Of a stretch of DNA of 32,352 nt, positions 6,661-14,329 are shown piece by piece. The position numbers were made by a program, and so were the translations under genes. This DNA is from Bacteroidaceae bacterium (GTDB lineage: Bacteria > Bacteroidota > Bacteroidia > Bacteroidales > Bacteroidaceae). Every line of letters starts with the position of its first letter. Within the stretch, counting starts at the first letter, position 1. A model generated the notes under the pieces. That model made no database searches. It was given only the letters and a program-made list of their open reading frames with translations, and had not been told where the DNA came from. The stretch covers positions 1-32,352 of the forward strand of contig JAFZWK010000018.1 of the NCBI GenBank assembly GCA_017617335.1. Direction: 5' to 3'.

Positions 6661-8790
6661 CTACCACGGGTCTTCGGGCTTTTCGGGATTGTCATATACT
6701 GACTTGGGGCATAGTTCCAGATAATCCATGAAGAGACAGACTTCATAGTCGAGGCAGAGCTTCATGCGAAGGTAATAGGTTTTATCGGGACTCATTTTCT
6801 CCTTTACAAGGATACGACGCGATGATATGGGGTCATTACGCTCAGTCCAACTGGAACCTGGCATTCCGCTATGCGATTTGACTCCGGGCATTGCTTCGTG
6901 GTTACGCATGCGCTTCTCCAACTCTGCGTTATAGTCATGGTCCTCGCTCTCCACTTCCCACCCTACGCTGGTATTGGTACGGCGCAAGTCGATGGGGATG
7001 CCCACAATATGCATCTTCTCGGGGTCGGTGCCGAAGTACACCTGATGCATGCCGAAGAAAGTCTGGCATGAGACGCGGTAACGTAACTCGTACACATCCT
7101 CGGTGGGGACGGGAGGCAGGGTGATGGTACAGTCGCCATAGCCTTCGAACTTCACTTCATCACCCTCGAAGTCCATCCACCCAGTCATGCGGCAGGTGTG
7201 ATAACCCATGTAAGTCGTGCCCTCGTTTACCTTGATGTCCCTGAGGAAGGGATAGTCCTTGTCTGCGGGAATCTGGTGGTTCATGTGAGCGTCATCCATA
7301 AGCTCGTTCATGCGGATATCGCAATTGGTGAGTTCCGGCGATATGGAAGCCACATCGAACCGCATTCGTTCCTTCCCCAGATTCTCCCGCGTAGCCTGGT
7401 CATAAAACAAGAATTCGCTGACAGGATACACCATTGCATTGACGAGGTTGTTTTCTCCCTCCACGTCTGGGTCTTCGACAAGCACGCCCTCCTTGTCCGG
7501 CTCGCAGTAGAGTTCGTGATAGGTTCCTCGACGATCATTGTCGAGGACAGGACAGCGATTGAGATAAACGCCATTCGACTCGGCACTTTCATAGAGTTTC
7601 ATGAGGCGCCGTTGTCCCATAGTATAGTAATATTGCATCTTGGGTATTCCCAGAGATCCGGTATTGATGTTGTATCCAAACTCGTTGTAATGGTTTACAA
7701 GATAGCCTTTGGCCAGACGCCTGTTAAGCAGATGATAGGTTACAAAACGATTGAGCAGATTATCCTTGTCCTTGTAGTTCCTGTCGTTCTTTGCTTCTGG
7801 ATATACATTTCTGTCTGCCAGATAGTTAACCACATCATCTACCGTAATGTCTAAGGCTGGTTTACCTAATGCCTGGCTCCATAGTTCATCCGTTTCTGCA
7901 AAGAAGGTGTAACCGTATTTTCTGTGCTTAGGGGGATTCTTCAGATGATCGAACATGCCCCGATTCTTCAGATTCTCGTAACGCTCGTCCTTGATAACGT
8001 TGAGGGTATCCTTGAGCCCCGTTGCCAGAACGAGCATAGAGGAGACATAGAAACCGGAACGCTTCTCCTTGACCTGTTTCTGAAGCCAGTCGCCCAATGT
8101 GTTATCGCTGCTGAGTACAGGTTTGTGCACACAATGGATGATGCCGTTGGTGGCTGGTATGTCCCGATTGTTCTCATCTATGGGACTGCCGTTGACTGTA
8201 ATATCGGATGTTTCGCCCCGAGTGGCATAATGAACAACTATCTTATGCTCTGACATGTTGGGAAGGATTATCTCTCCGTCCTGAGTGGCAGTGAAGTCCC
8301 AAGTCTGGAGAGCAAGGAGATCGTCCCCGCTGTCGATGATGCTGTTGAAGACGATAAGTTTCTGCACGGAGTCTCGGGCATGTTCTGATGCAAACCCATC
8401 CCACGAGGGCTGACTGATTTCGCCCTGAGCGGCCAAGGAGTCAAGGAACGACTGCAAGGCCTCATTGGTGGGTGCAAAGACCGTGTAATGGCCTCGTGCC
8501 GTGAGCAGCTGGCGGATGGTGGTCTGTGTCAGACTGCTGGCAGGGGTATTCCCAAGCAGGCTGCAGTACTGACTGTACTGCTCGTGACTGCTGAGGTAGT
8601 CCCATATCGTCCTCTCTGTGAAAACGTAACGTGCCGAGGTATCTACGCTCTCGGAGCATGATACAGCAAAAAGCAGCAGAAGCAGCGGTGTGAGTTCCAG
8701 CTTCACTCTGTTGCGGAGTCCTTTCAACTCTGCCAAGAACCGTTCGATTGTGAGCGATGCAACCTCAAAAACATTGGTCTTTATTTTCAT
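6661..8790 (-). CDS. Fasciclin (FAS1) domain lipoprotein
   Basis: This encodes a 709-aa exported lipoprotein. A hydrophobic segment with lipobox FAVSC places the lipidated cysteine at residue 45, so the true start may be somewhat downstream of this ATG, since about 29 residues precede the hydrophobic core. A FAS1 domain covers about 55-230: TIWDYLSSHEQY, the hallmark HYTVFAPTNEALQSFL, and the closing TNGIIHCVHKPVL. A second, more divergent FAS1-like region covers about 230-470 (YTFFAETDELW, NRFVTYHLLNRRL). The C-terminal about 230 residues look beta-rich. FAS1 lipoproteins in Bacteroidetes are usually surface adhesion or glycan-binding accessories near SusC/SusD pairs, but none is present here. 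It is convergent with the defence island and has its own promoter. Family sure; ligand unknown. Confidence 0.85.
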   Translation of the reverse strand: MKIKTNVFEVASLTIERFLAELKGLRNRVKLELTPLLLLLFAVSCSESVDTSARYVFTERTIWDYLSSHEQYSQYCSLLGNTPASSLTQTTIRQLLTARGHYTVFAPTNEALQSFLDSLAAQGEISQPSWDGFASEHARDSVQKLIVFNSIIDSGDDLLALQTWDFTATQDGEIILPNMSEHKIVVHYATRGETSDITVNGSPIDENNRDIPATNGIIHCVHKPVLSSDNTLGDWLQKQVKEKRSGFYVSSMLVLATGLKDTLNVIKDERYENLKNRGMFDHLKNPPKHRKYGYTFFAETDELWSQALGKPALDITVDDVVNYLADRNVYPEAKNDRNYKDKDNLLNRFVTYHLLNRRLAKGYLVNHYNEFGYNINTGSLGIPKMQYYYTMGQRRLMKLYESAESNGVYLNRCPVLDNDRRGTYHELYCEPDKEGVLVEDPDVEGENNLVNAMVYPVSEFLFYDQATRENLGKERMRFDVASISPELTNCDIRMNELMDDAHMNHQIPADKDYPFLRDIKVNEGTTYMGYHTCRMTGWMDFEGDEVKFEGYGDCTITLPPVPTEDVYELRYRVSCQTFFGMHQVYFGTDPEKMHIVGIPIDLRRTNTSVGWEVESEDHDYNAELEKRMRNHEAMPGVKSHSGMPGSSWTERNDPISSRRILVKEKMSPDKTYYLRMKLCLDYEVCLFMDYLELCPKSVYDNPEKPEDPW

Positions 8791-8812
8791 GGCTTTTTTC
8801 TGTTTGACACCA

Positions 8813-8820
8813 CAAAGTTA
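8813..8820 (-). promoter_or_regulatory. Bacteroidetes -7 box for the fasciclin gene
   Basis: On the minus strand this reads TAACTTTG, matching the TAnnTTTG -7 consensus, about 22 bp before the ATG at 8790. The surrounding 8791-8995 spacer is otherwise A/T-rich and shows no gene. Confidence 0.6.
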
Positions 8821-8995
8821 AGAAAAAAAGTGTAAGGTAGGGAGTAAAGAGCGAAAAAAGTTTTTCTCCTCCAAAACAAATTGCGTGAGCTGTCCTGCTA
8901 TTTGCTAACCAAGACAAAAGTGCGTGGTATATGGGAATTATTTAACACCTTACTTCTTCTCAACAAAGGGCAACTCTTCCAAGATTGACCGTCTC

Positions 8996-9262
8996 TTAGA
9001 GTTCAAGGATTTGTGAGGCTTCCTGATAGCAATCCATGTACTGCTGATCGATTTTGTCGAGCATAGTGGGGAAAGCATGGGCAAAAGAGCAATAATAGAG
9101 GGCAACGAATTCGTACCAGTTGAGCCGTTTGTTGGGGAGAGCCTTGAGCGTGTATTTCTGGTTGAGCTGGAGACCATTCTTGTAGATAATGGATGATTCC
9201 AGGCAGATGAGACGGATGGTGTTGGGACTTGTGTATTCCATGATGCGGAGTGTCTCCTGCAT
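8996..9262 (-). CDS. Small hypothetical protein
   Basis: This encodes 88 residues of unknown function: mixed alpha/beta with several aromatic residues (NWYEFVALYYCSFAHAF), no signal peptide, and no motif I recognise. Its ATG directly follows the TAA stop of the upstream gene (TAAATG), so the pair is almost certainly co-translated. The tight packing argues that it is real rather than a chance frame. It is the last gene of the group beginning with transketolase. Confidence 0.55.
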   Translation of the reverse strand: MQETLRIMEYTSPNTIRLICLESSIIYKNGLQLNQKYTLKALPNKRLNWYEFVALYYCSFAHAFPTMLDKIDQQYMDCYQEASQILEL

Positions 9263-9517
9263 TTACTTAATCAGGACGGAACGATCCACTTCCGTAATCT
9301 CCTCTTCAGGGGTTTCTGGTTCGCTGGATGTTTCAGGAACTTGGATGGGGGAGACGATCTCTTCCTGGTGCTCAGGCTCAGGGGTTCCTGTCACCACGTC
9401 TTCCTCAGGCTCTGGATTCTCCGCTTTCGGTTGCTCTGCAAACAACTGCTCGAAGTCCTCTTCCGTGAAGAGGGACATCTGCAGGTTGTTGTCAGTTTTT
9501 TTCTTCTTCCGGCTCAT
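9263..9517 (-). CDS. Small acidic, disordered hypothetical protein with QMSLF motif
   Basis: This encodes 84 residues of unknown family. The N-terminus is strongly basic (MSRKKKKTD). It is followed by QMSLF at residues 13-17 and then a tail dominated by E, P, T and V, probably disordered. The overall charge pattern is unusual but free of simple repeats. QMSLF fits the pentapeptide QLxLF used by proteins that bind the beta sliding clamp; this is only a motif match. The gene starts 20 bp after the lipoprotein gene and its stop directly abuts the next ATG, so it is in an operon. No signal peptide is present, so it is likely cytoplasmic. Confidence 0.55.
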   Translation of the reverse strand: MSRKKKKTDNNLQMSLFTEEDFEQLFAEQPKAENPEPEEDVVTGTPEPEHQEEIVSPIQVPETSSEPETPEEEITEVDRSVLIK

Positions 9518-9537
9518 GGCATCGTCAGAGGTTTCTT

Positions 9538-10017
9538 CTATTTGTTCTGAAGCTGCTGGCGGACTTCATTCTTGTCGATTACCACATAGATGGTGTCGAT
9601 TACCTGTCCGCTTCGTTCGCCCGTGAATCGCTTGGCTGCATTGGCAAAATCTTTGTCAATCACGTATACGTCATCCACGAAGTAATCCGTCTCTCCACGG
9701 TTGGAAAAGACGTTGAGGAAGCCCCACACCTCATGGTATCTGATCTTCACTTTCCATCCCTCGGCTTGTGCCTGATAGAGGAGGTTTATGAGGGAATCCT
9801 GATCGCTGCGGTCATTGTCGAACGAGAAGCTGAAGGGCTCTCCGCTGGTGTTCATTCCTGTCTGAGTCATGTTAAGCCGCCCCTCCCAAGAATCCCAAAT
9901 GACACCTTTCCTGGTAAACTCTATGAGATTTCCGACTTTCTCACCTTCCGAGTAACGTTCCTTGCAACTGGTAAGCAGGATGACTGTAAGCAGGGGTAAT
10001 ACCCAAATCCTTTTCAT
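9538..10017 (-). CDS. Small conserved Bacteroidetes lipoprotein
   Basis: This encodes 159 residues. Signal peptide MKRIWVLPLLTVILLTSCKE has lipobox LTSC with the lipidated cysteine at residue 18. The mature part begins YSEGEKVGNLIEFTRKGVIW followed by DSWEG, a pattern I recall from a widespread Bacteroidetes lipoprotein sometimes mislabelled 6-phosphogluconate dehydrogenase. It has no nucleotide-binding fold and cannot be that enzyme. The compact beta-rich domain suggests an envelope protein of unknown role. It follows rpiB after 36 bp with no obvious promoter, so it probably belongs to the tkt-rpiB transcript. Confidence 0.7.
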   Translation of the reverse strand: MKRIWVLPLLTVILLTSCKERYSEGEKVGNLIEFTRKGVIWDSWEGRLNMTQTGMNTSGEPFSFSFDNDRSDQDSLINLLYQAQAEGWKVKIRYHEVWGFLNVFSNRGETDYFVDDVYVIDKDFANAAKRFTGERSGQVIDTIYVVIDKNEVRQQLQNK

Positions 10018-10053
10018 GACAACTGGATATTGATATGAATATGTAATTTTTTT

Positions 10054-10497
10054 TTAGATCTGTTTCGGTTCTTGAAGAGGCATTTTTTCGATACGGCGCT
10101 TGTGGCGTCCTCCCTCGAAATCAGTAGAAAGGAAGATGTCGAGGATAGGTCGAGCCTCCTCTGGAGAGATGAATCTGCCAGGCAAGACCAGCACATTGGC
10201 ATCGTTGTGGAGACGAGAAAGGTGGGCTATCTCAGGAATCCAGCAGAGGGCGGCACGAATGCCCTGATGCTTGTTGAGCGTCATGCTGATGCCTTCTCCG
10301 CTTCCGCAGATAGCTATGCCAGGATAGCAATCCCCTGCCTCAATCGCATAGGCAAGAGGGTGGGCATAATCCGCATAGTCGCAACTCTCTTCGGAAAAAG
10401 TGCCGTAATCGCGATAGTCGATATTGTTCTCCTCAAGGTATTGACGCACGAACTGCTTGAGGGGATACCCTGCGTGATCGCTTGCTAATCCAATCAT
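10054..10497 (-). CDS. rpiB: Ribose-5-phosphate isomerase B
   Basis: This encodes 147 residues, the usual RpiB length. The enzyme interconverts ribose-5-phosphate and ribulose-5-phosphate in the non-oxidative pentose phosphate pathway. Visible family hallmarks are IGLASDHAGYPLK at the start, the catalytic cysteine in ICGSGEGISMTLNK (C64), the histidine in RLHNDANVLVLPGR (H97), and the C-terminal helix DIFLSTDFEGGRH. It lies 17 bp after transketolase on the same strand, so the two are co-transcribed and both handle the pentose phosphates produced by the adjacent arabinose operon. Confidence 0.93.
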   Translation of the reverse strand: MIGLASDHAGYPLKQFVRQYLEENNIDYRDYGTFSEESCDYADYAHPLAYAIEAGDCYPGIAICGSGEGISMTLNKHQGIRAALCWIPEIAHLSRLHNDANVLVLPGRFISPEEARPILDIFLSTDFEGGRHKRRIEKMPLQEPKQI

Positions 10498-10514
10498 AGT
10501 GATACGTTCCCTTA

Positions 10515-12539
10515 TTACAGGATTTCCTTAACCTGGTTGTATACATTCTGGGCTGTGTAACCCAACTTCTCGTCGAGAACCTTATAGGGTGCGCTGAAAC
10601 CGAAGGACTCAAGGCCCCAAATGCGGCTCTTGGGATCAGCACCGATGAGGAAGGCCTGGAGATTGACAGGCAAGCCAGCAGTAAGTCCAAACACTTTGCT
10701 TCCAGCAGGAACTACACTCAGTTGATACTCAAGGGGCTGATTGCGGAAGATACCTTCGCTGGGAACGCTGACAACGCGAACCTTCACGCCTTCCTGACGA
10801 AGCAGGTCTGCGCCAGCACAAAGAGTGGAAACCTCGGAACCAGAAGCTACCATAATTACATCGGGATTGGCATCACTCCCAGCCACTACATAGGCACCAC
10901 GACGAGCTTCCTGGTAAGGATTGCCAGCAGGGAGAGCCTGGATACCTTGGCGGCTAAGGATGAGAGCCGTGGGGGATGAAGTGTTCTCCATCGCCATCTG
11001 GTAAGCTATGGTGGTCTCTTGTGCATCAGCAGGGCGCAAGACAATCATGCTGTTGTGGCCGCTATGGTTGCGAAGTTTTTCCATAAGTCGAATCTGGGCC
11101 TCTTGCTCTACAGGTTCATGCGTAGGACCATCCTCGCCAACACGGAAGGCATCGTGCGACCAAATGAACTTGACAGGAAGTTCCATCAAGGCAGCCATTC
11201 GAACAGCGGGTTTCATGTAGTCGCTGAAGACGAAGAAGGTGCCGCAAGCAGCAATCACACCACCATGCAGAGCCATACCCATACAGCAGCATGCCATCGT
11301 GAGCTCAGCCACACCAGCTTGGAAGAAGTTGCCTCCAAAGTCATCACGTGTGATGTTGCGTGTTTTCTTGAGGAATCCGTCCGTTTTGTCGCTGTTGCTG
11401 AGGTCAGCGCTGGCGCATATCATATTAGGTACTTGTTCTGCCAAAACACCCAGACAGGCAGCGCTGGCATTACGTGTAGCGTCGCCATCTTTCTGAATCA
11501 CCTGAGTCCAATCAACTTGGGGAGCCTTCTTGCTAAACCAATCTTTCAGTTGCTTTGCAGCTGTAGGGTTAGATTCTGCCCAAGCTGCCTCCTCTTGATG
11601 ACGAGCATCGACAATACTGCGTAAATCCTGCATACGTGCAGCATAGAGAGCCTGAACTTCAGGGAAAATCTGGAAAGGATCATCGGGATCACCTCCCAAA
11701 TTCTGAATGGTATTGCGGAAAGCGTCACCTCCAAGGGGAGCTCCATGTGTCTTGCAATTACGCTCGTAACTGCTTCCATCAGCTTGCAGAGCACCCTTAC
11801 CCATTATGCACTTGCCAATGATGAGAGAGGGCTTGCCCTGAACAGCTTTTGCCTGACGGATGGCTTCACGAATCTGTTCTACATCATTGCCGTTGATCTC
11901 GAAGACTTCCCATCCGACAGAGCGGAACTTTAGGGCTGTATCCTCGTTCATTACCACGCTGGTTTCTGTAGAGAGCTGGATGTCGTTTGAGTCGTAGAAC
12001 ATGATCAGGTTGTCGAGCCCCAACTGACCAACGATTCGGGCTGTACCTTGGCTTATCTCCTCCTGTATGCCTCCGTCGCTGATATAGGCGTAAATGGTCT
12101 CCTGAGAGAAAGTGGGATTGCCTGTGTGGGCAGCCAGGAACTTGGCAGCAATGGCTGCACCTACGGCATAGGCATGACCTTGCCCAAGAGGACCACTACT
12201 ATTCTCGATACCACGAGTCACGTCAACCTCTGGATGACCAGGGGTGGGAGAACCCCATTGACGCAACTGCTGCAGTTCAGCCAACGTGAACTTGCCAATC
12301 AGAGCCAACTGGGCATAAAGCATGGGAGCCATGTGACCAGGATCGAGGAAGAAGCGGTCGCGTCCTATCCATTCAGGTTGCAAAGGATCGTATTCGAGGA
12401 ATTCACTATATAGTACATTGATGAAGTCGGCTCCTCCCATAGCTCCGCCTGGGTGTCCACTCTTAGCTTTCTCTACCATTGATGCAGCCAGGATACGAAT
12501 GTTGTCGGCTGCATGATTCATTGTCTTAATGTCATTCAT
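10515..12539 (-). CDS. tkt: Transketolase
   Basis: This encodes 674 residues, full length for a TPP-dependent transketolase, which transfers two-carbon units between pentose, triose and hexose phosphates. The thiamine-diphosphate half contains SGHPGGAMGGADF near residue 30, GQGHAYAVGAAIA near 120, and an SDGGIQEEIS metal/TPP segment followed by a DSNDIQLS strand. The pyrimidine-binding half contains DLSNSDKTDGF, FQAGVAELTMACCCMGMALH and the conserved DGPTHEPVEQ. It has its own promoter upstream and a terminator separates it from the kinase gene, so the tkt-rpiB unit can be expressed apart from the arabinose operon. Confidence 0.95.
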   Translation of the reverse strand: MNDIKTMNHAADNIRILAASMVEKAKSGHPGGAMGGADFINVLYSEFLEYDPLQPEWIGRDRFFLDPGHMAPMLYAQLALIGKFTLAELQQLRQWGSPTPGHPEVDVTRGIENSSGPLGQGHAYAVGAAIAAKFLAAHTGNPTFSQETIYAYISDGGIQEEISQGTARIVGQLGLDNLIMFYDSNDIQLSTETSVVMNEDTALKFRSVGWEVFEINGNDVEQIREAIRQAKAVQGKPSLIIGKCIMGKGALQADGSSYERNCKTHGAPLGGDAFRNTIQNLGGDPDDPFQIFPEVQALYAARMQDLRSIVDARHQEEAAWAESNPTAAKQLKDWFSKKAPQVDWTQVIQKDGDATRNASAACLGVLAEQVPNMICASADLSNSDKTDGFLKKTRNITRDDFGGNFFQAGVAELTMACCCMGMALHGGVIAACGTFFVFSDYMKPAVRMAALMELPVKFIWSHDAFRVGEDGPTHEPVEQEAQIRLMEKLRNHSGHNSMIVLRPADAQETTIAYQMAMENTSSPTALILSRQGIQALPAGNPYQEARRGAYVVAGSDANPDVIMVASGSEVSTLCAGADLLRQEGVKVRVVSVPSEGIFRNQPLEYQLSVVPAGSKVFGLTAGLPVNLQAFLIGADPKSRIWGLESFGFSAPYKVLDEKLGYTAQNVYNQVKEIL

Positions 12540-12562
12540 TTTCTTTGTATTTTAATTTTGCA

Positions 12563-12570
12563 CAAAGTTA
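12563..12570 (-). promoter_or_regulatory. Bacteroidetes -7 box for tkt-rpiB
   Basis: On the minus strand this reads TAACTTTG, matching TAnnTTTG, 23 bp before the transketolase ATG at 12539. It lies downstream of the kinase terminator, supporting a separate transcription unit. Confidence 0.6.
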
Positions 12571-12624
12571 TGAAAAAAAATCATCATTTCCGCTTTTTAG
12601 ACGAAGAAATATGCTGCTATGTAT

Positions 12625-12674
12625 AAAAGAAAACGCTATGGCCTCCCTTTCTGGACGTGAGAGAAACCATAGCG
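12625..12674 (-). terminator. Rho-independent terminator after the FGGY kinase
   Basis: The arms CGCTATGG (12634-12641) and CCATAGCG (12667-12674) form a perfect 8-bp stem. Read on the minus strand, the stem is followed by TTTTCTTTT (complement of 12625-12633). It sits 34 bp after the kinase stop codon and closes the arabinose operon. Confidence 0.75.
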
Positions 12675-12708
12675 GTAAAAAGATGTTGTATCCGTAGGGG
12701 GCAGAGAC

Positions 12709-14304
12709 CTACTTTTTGGATTGAACGGCAGCTTGCTCGATGGGGAGTCCTGCCTTGTAATTCTCGAGGTATGCATTGAAGCCAGCCACTTCCTCAGGAG
12801 TGGGAGAAATCTCGACACCTGCATTGCCTGCGAAGACCACTTGGTCGAGATAGTCAGCCAGCGAGAGCTTGTCTGTATTGCGTACTAAATAAGAGGCCAA
12901 CAGGGCGATTCCCCATGCTCCGCCTTCACCAGCTGTCTCCATAACAGAGATTGGTGAATTGAGGGCAGCTGCCAACATGCGTTGCCCTACGCCTGGAGTG
13001 GAAAAATAGCCACCGTGACCTGTGATGCGGTCAACCTGAACCTTTTCCTCCTTGAGCAGGATATCATTGCCAAACTTCAGTACGCTGATAGCTCCGTAGA
13101 GGTGTGCTCGCATGAAATTTGCCAAAGTGAACTTGTCGTTGGCGGAACGCACGAAAAGGGGACGTCCATCAGCAAGACCAGTAACAGGTTCGCCTGAGAT
13201 ATAGTTATAGGAAAGAATGCCTCCACAATCAGGATCGCCCTGTAGGGCAACGTTGAAGAGTTGTGTGTAGAGTTGGTTCATGTCCACAACAGGTATGCCC
13301 ATCCATTCCTGGAACTCTCGGAAAATCTTGACCCAAGCATTGATGTCGGAAGTGCAATTGTTGCAATGCACCATAGCCACCAGACTTCCATCGGGTGTAG
13401 TAACCATATCGATTACTTCGTAGGGTTTGGTGAGTGGCTTCTCCAGTACAATCATAGAGAAGGAGGATGTACCTGCAGAGACGTTGCCTGTGCGCTGCTT
13501 CACGGCATTGGTGGCAACCATACCCGTTCCAGCATCTCCCTCTGGAGGGCAAACAGGAATGCCAGGCTTCAGATGACCTGAGGGATCAAGCTTCTTAGCG
13601 CCCTCAGGAGTCAGGAAACCTGCGTTATCGCCTGCATTCAAGGACTTAGGCAGAATGTCGAGGAGCTTCCAGACGTAGCCCTTCGGTGCAATCAGATTGT
13701 CAAACTTCTTCACCATTTCGGCGTCGTAGGTCTTGGTGGCAGGATCAACGGGAATCATACCAGATGCGTCGCCTACACCGAGAACGAATTGACCTGTGAC
13801 CTGCCAGTGGACATAACCAGCGAGGGTGGTGAGATATTTGATATCCTTCACATGATCGTTGCCCTCGAGGATGCACTCATAGAGGTGGCTGATGCTCCAA
13901 CGGAGGGGGATGTTGTAGTTGAAAAGTTCAGAAAGCTCTGCAGCAGCCTTACCGGTGTTGGTGTTACGCCAGGTGCGGAAGGGCACGAGAATCTCCTGCC
14001 TCTCGTTGAAGGCCATATAGCCGTGCATCATGGCAGAGAAACCAATGGCTGCAAGTTTCTCAATCTCGATACCGTACTTTTGTTGCACGTTGGAACGAAG
14101 GTCGGCATAGCAATCTTGAAGACCATTCCAGATGGCATCAATGCTGTAAGTCCATAAGCCATCCACCAATTGGTTTTCCCATTCGTGGGTTCCTTGGGCA
14201 ATAGGCTTATTCTCCTCATCGATGAGAACTGACTTAATGCGGGTTGAGCCAAACTCGATGCCGAGGATGGCTTTACCGCTTTCTATTGTTTGCTTTGCGT
14301 TCAT
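12709..14304 (-). CDS. FGGY-family pentulose kinase, probable L-ribulokinase
   Basis: This encodes 531 residues with the sugar-kinase ATPase fold. The N-terminal phosphate-binding segment is AILGIEFGSTRIKSVLID, followed by IGFSAMMHGYMAF and RTWRNTNT. The C-terminal domain has the phosphate loop NVSAGTSSFSMIV and the adenosine region RITGHGGYFSTPGVGQRML. In an operon with AraA and AraD it most likely phosphorylates L-ribulose to L-ribulose-5-phosphate. Bacteroides arabinose clusters carry this distinct kinase in place of classical AraB. On sequence alone a xylulokinase-like role is possible, because the FGGY family is broad. It starts 25 bp after araA and is followed by the terminator. Confidence 0.85.
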   Translation of the reverse strand: MNAKQTIESGKAILGIEFGSTRIKSVLIDEENKPIAQGTHEWENQLVDGLWTYSIDAIWNGLQDCYADLRSNVQQKYGIEIEKLAAIGFSAMMHGYMAFNERQEILVPFRTWRNTNTGKAAAELSELFNYNIPLRWSISHLYECILEGNDHVKDIKYLTTLAGYVHWQVTGQFVLGVGDASGMIPVDPATKTYDAEMVKKFDNLIAPKGYVWKLLDILPKSLNAGDNAGFLTPEGAKKLDPSGHLKPGIPVCPPEGDAGTGMVATNAVKQRTGNVSAGTSSFSMIVLEKPLTKPYEVIDMVTTPDGSLVAMVHCNNCTSDINAWVKIFREFQEWMGIPVVDMNQLYTQLFNVALQGDPDCGGILSYNYISGEPVTGLADGRPLFVRSANDKFTLANFMRAHLYGAISVLKFGNDILLKEEKVQVDRITGHGGYFSTPGVGQRMLAAALNSPISVMETAGEGGAWGIALLASYLVRNTDKLSLADYLDQVVFAGNAGVEISPTPEEVAGFNAYLENYKAGLPIEQAAVQSKK

Positions 14305-14329
14305 AGTTTTTAACTTCCCTTCCCTTCTT

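Noticed and set aside
7198-7854. 218-codon open frame on the + strand opposite the fasciclin gene
   Set aside because: It is entirely antisense to the FAS1 lipoprotein, with no promoter, leader or family resemblance.
9538-10017. 6-phosphogluconate dehydrogenase, a label sometimes given to this lipoprotein family
   Set aside because: At 159 residues with a lipoprotein signal and no Rossmann fold it cannot be that enzyme, despite lying near pentose phosphate genes.
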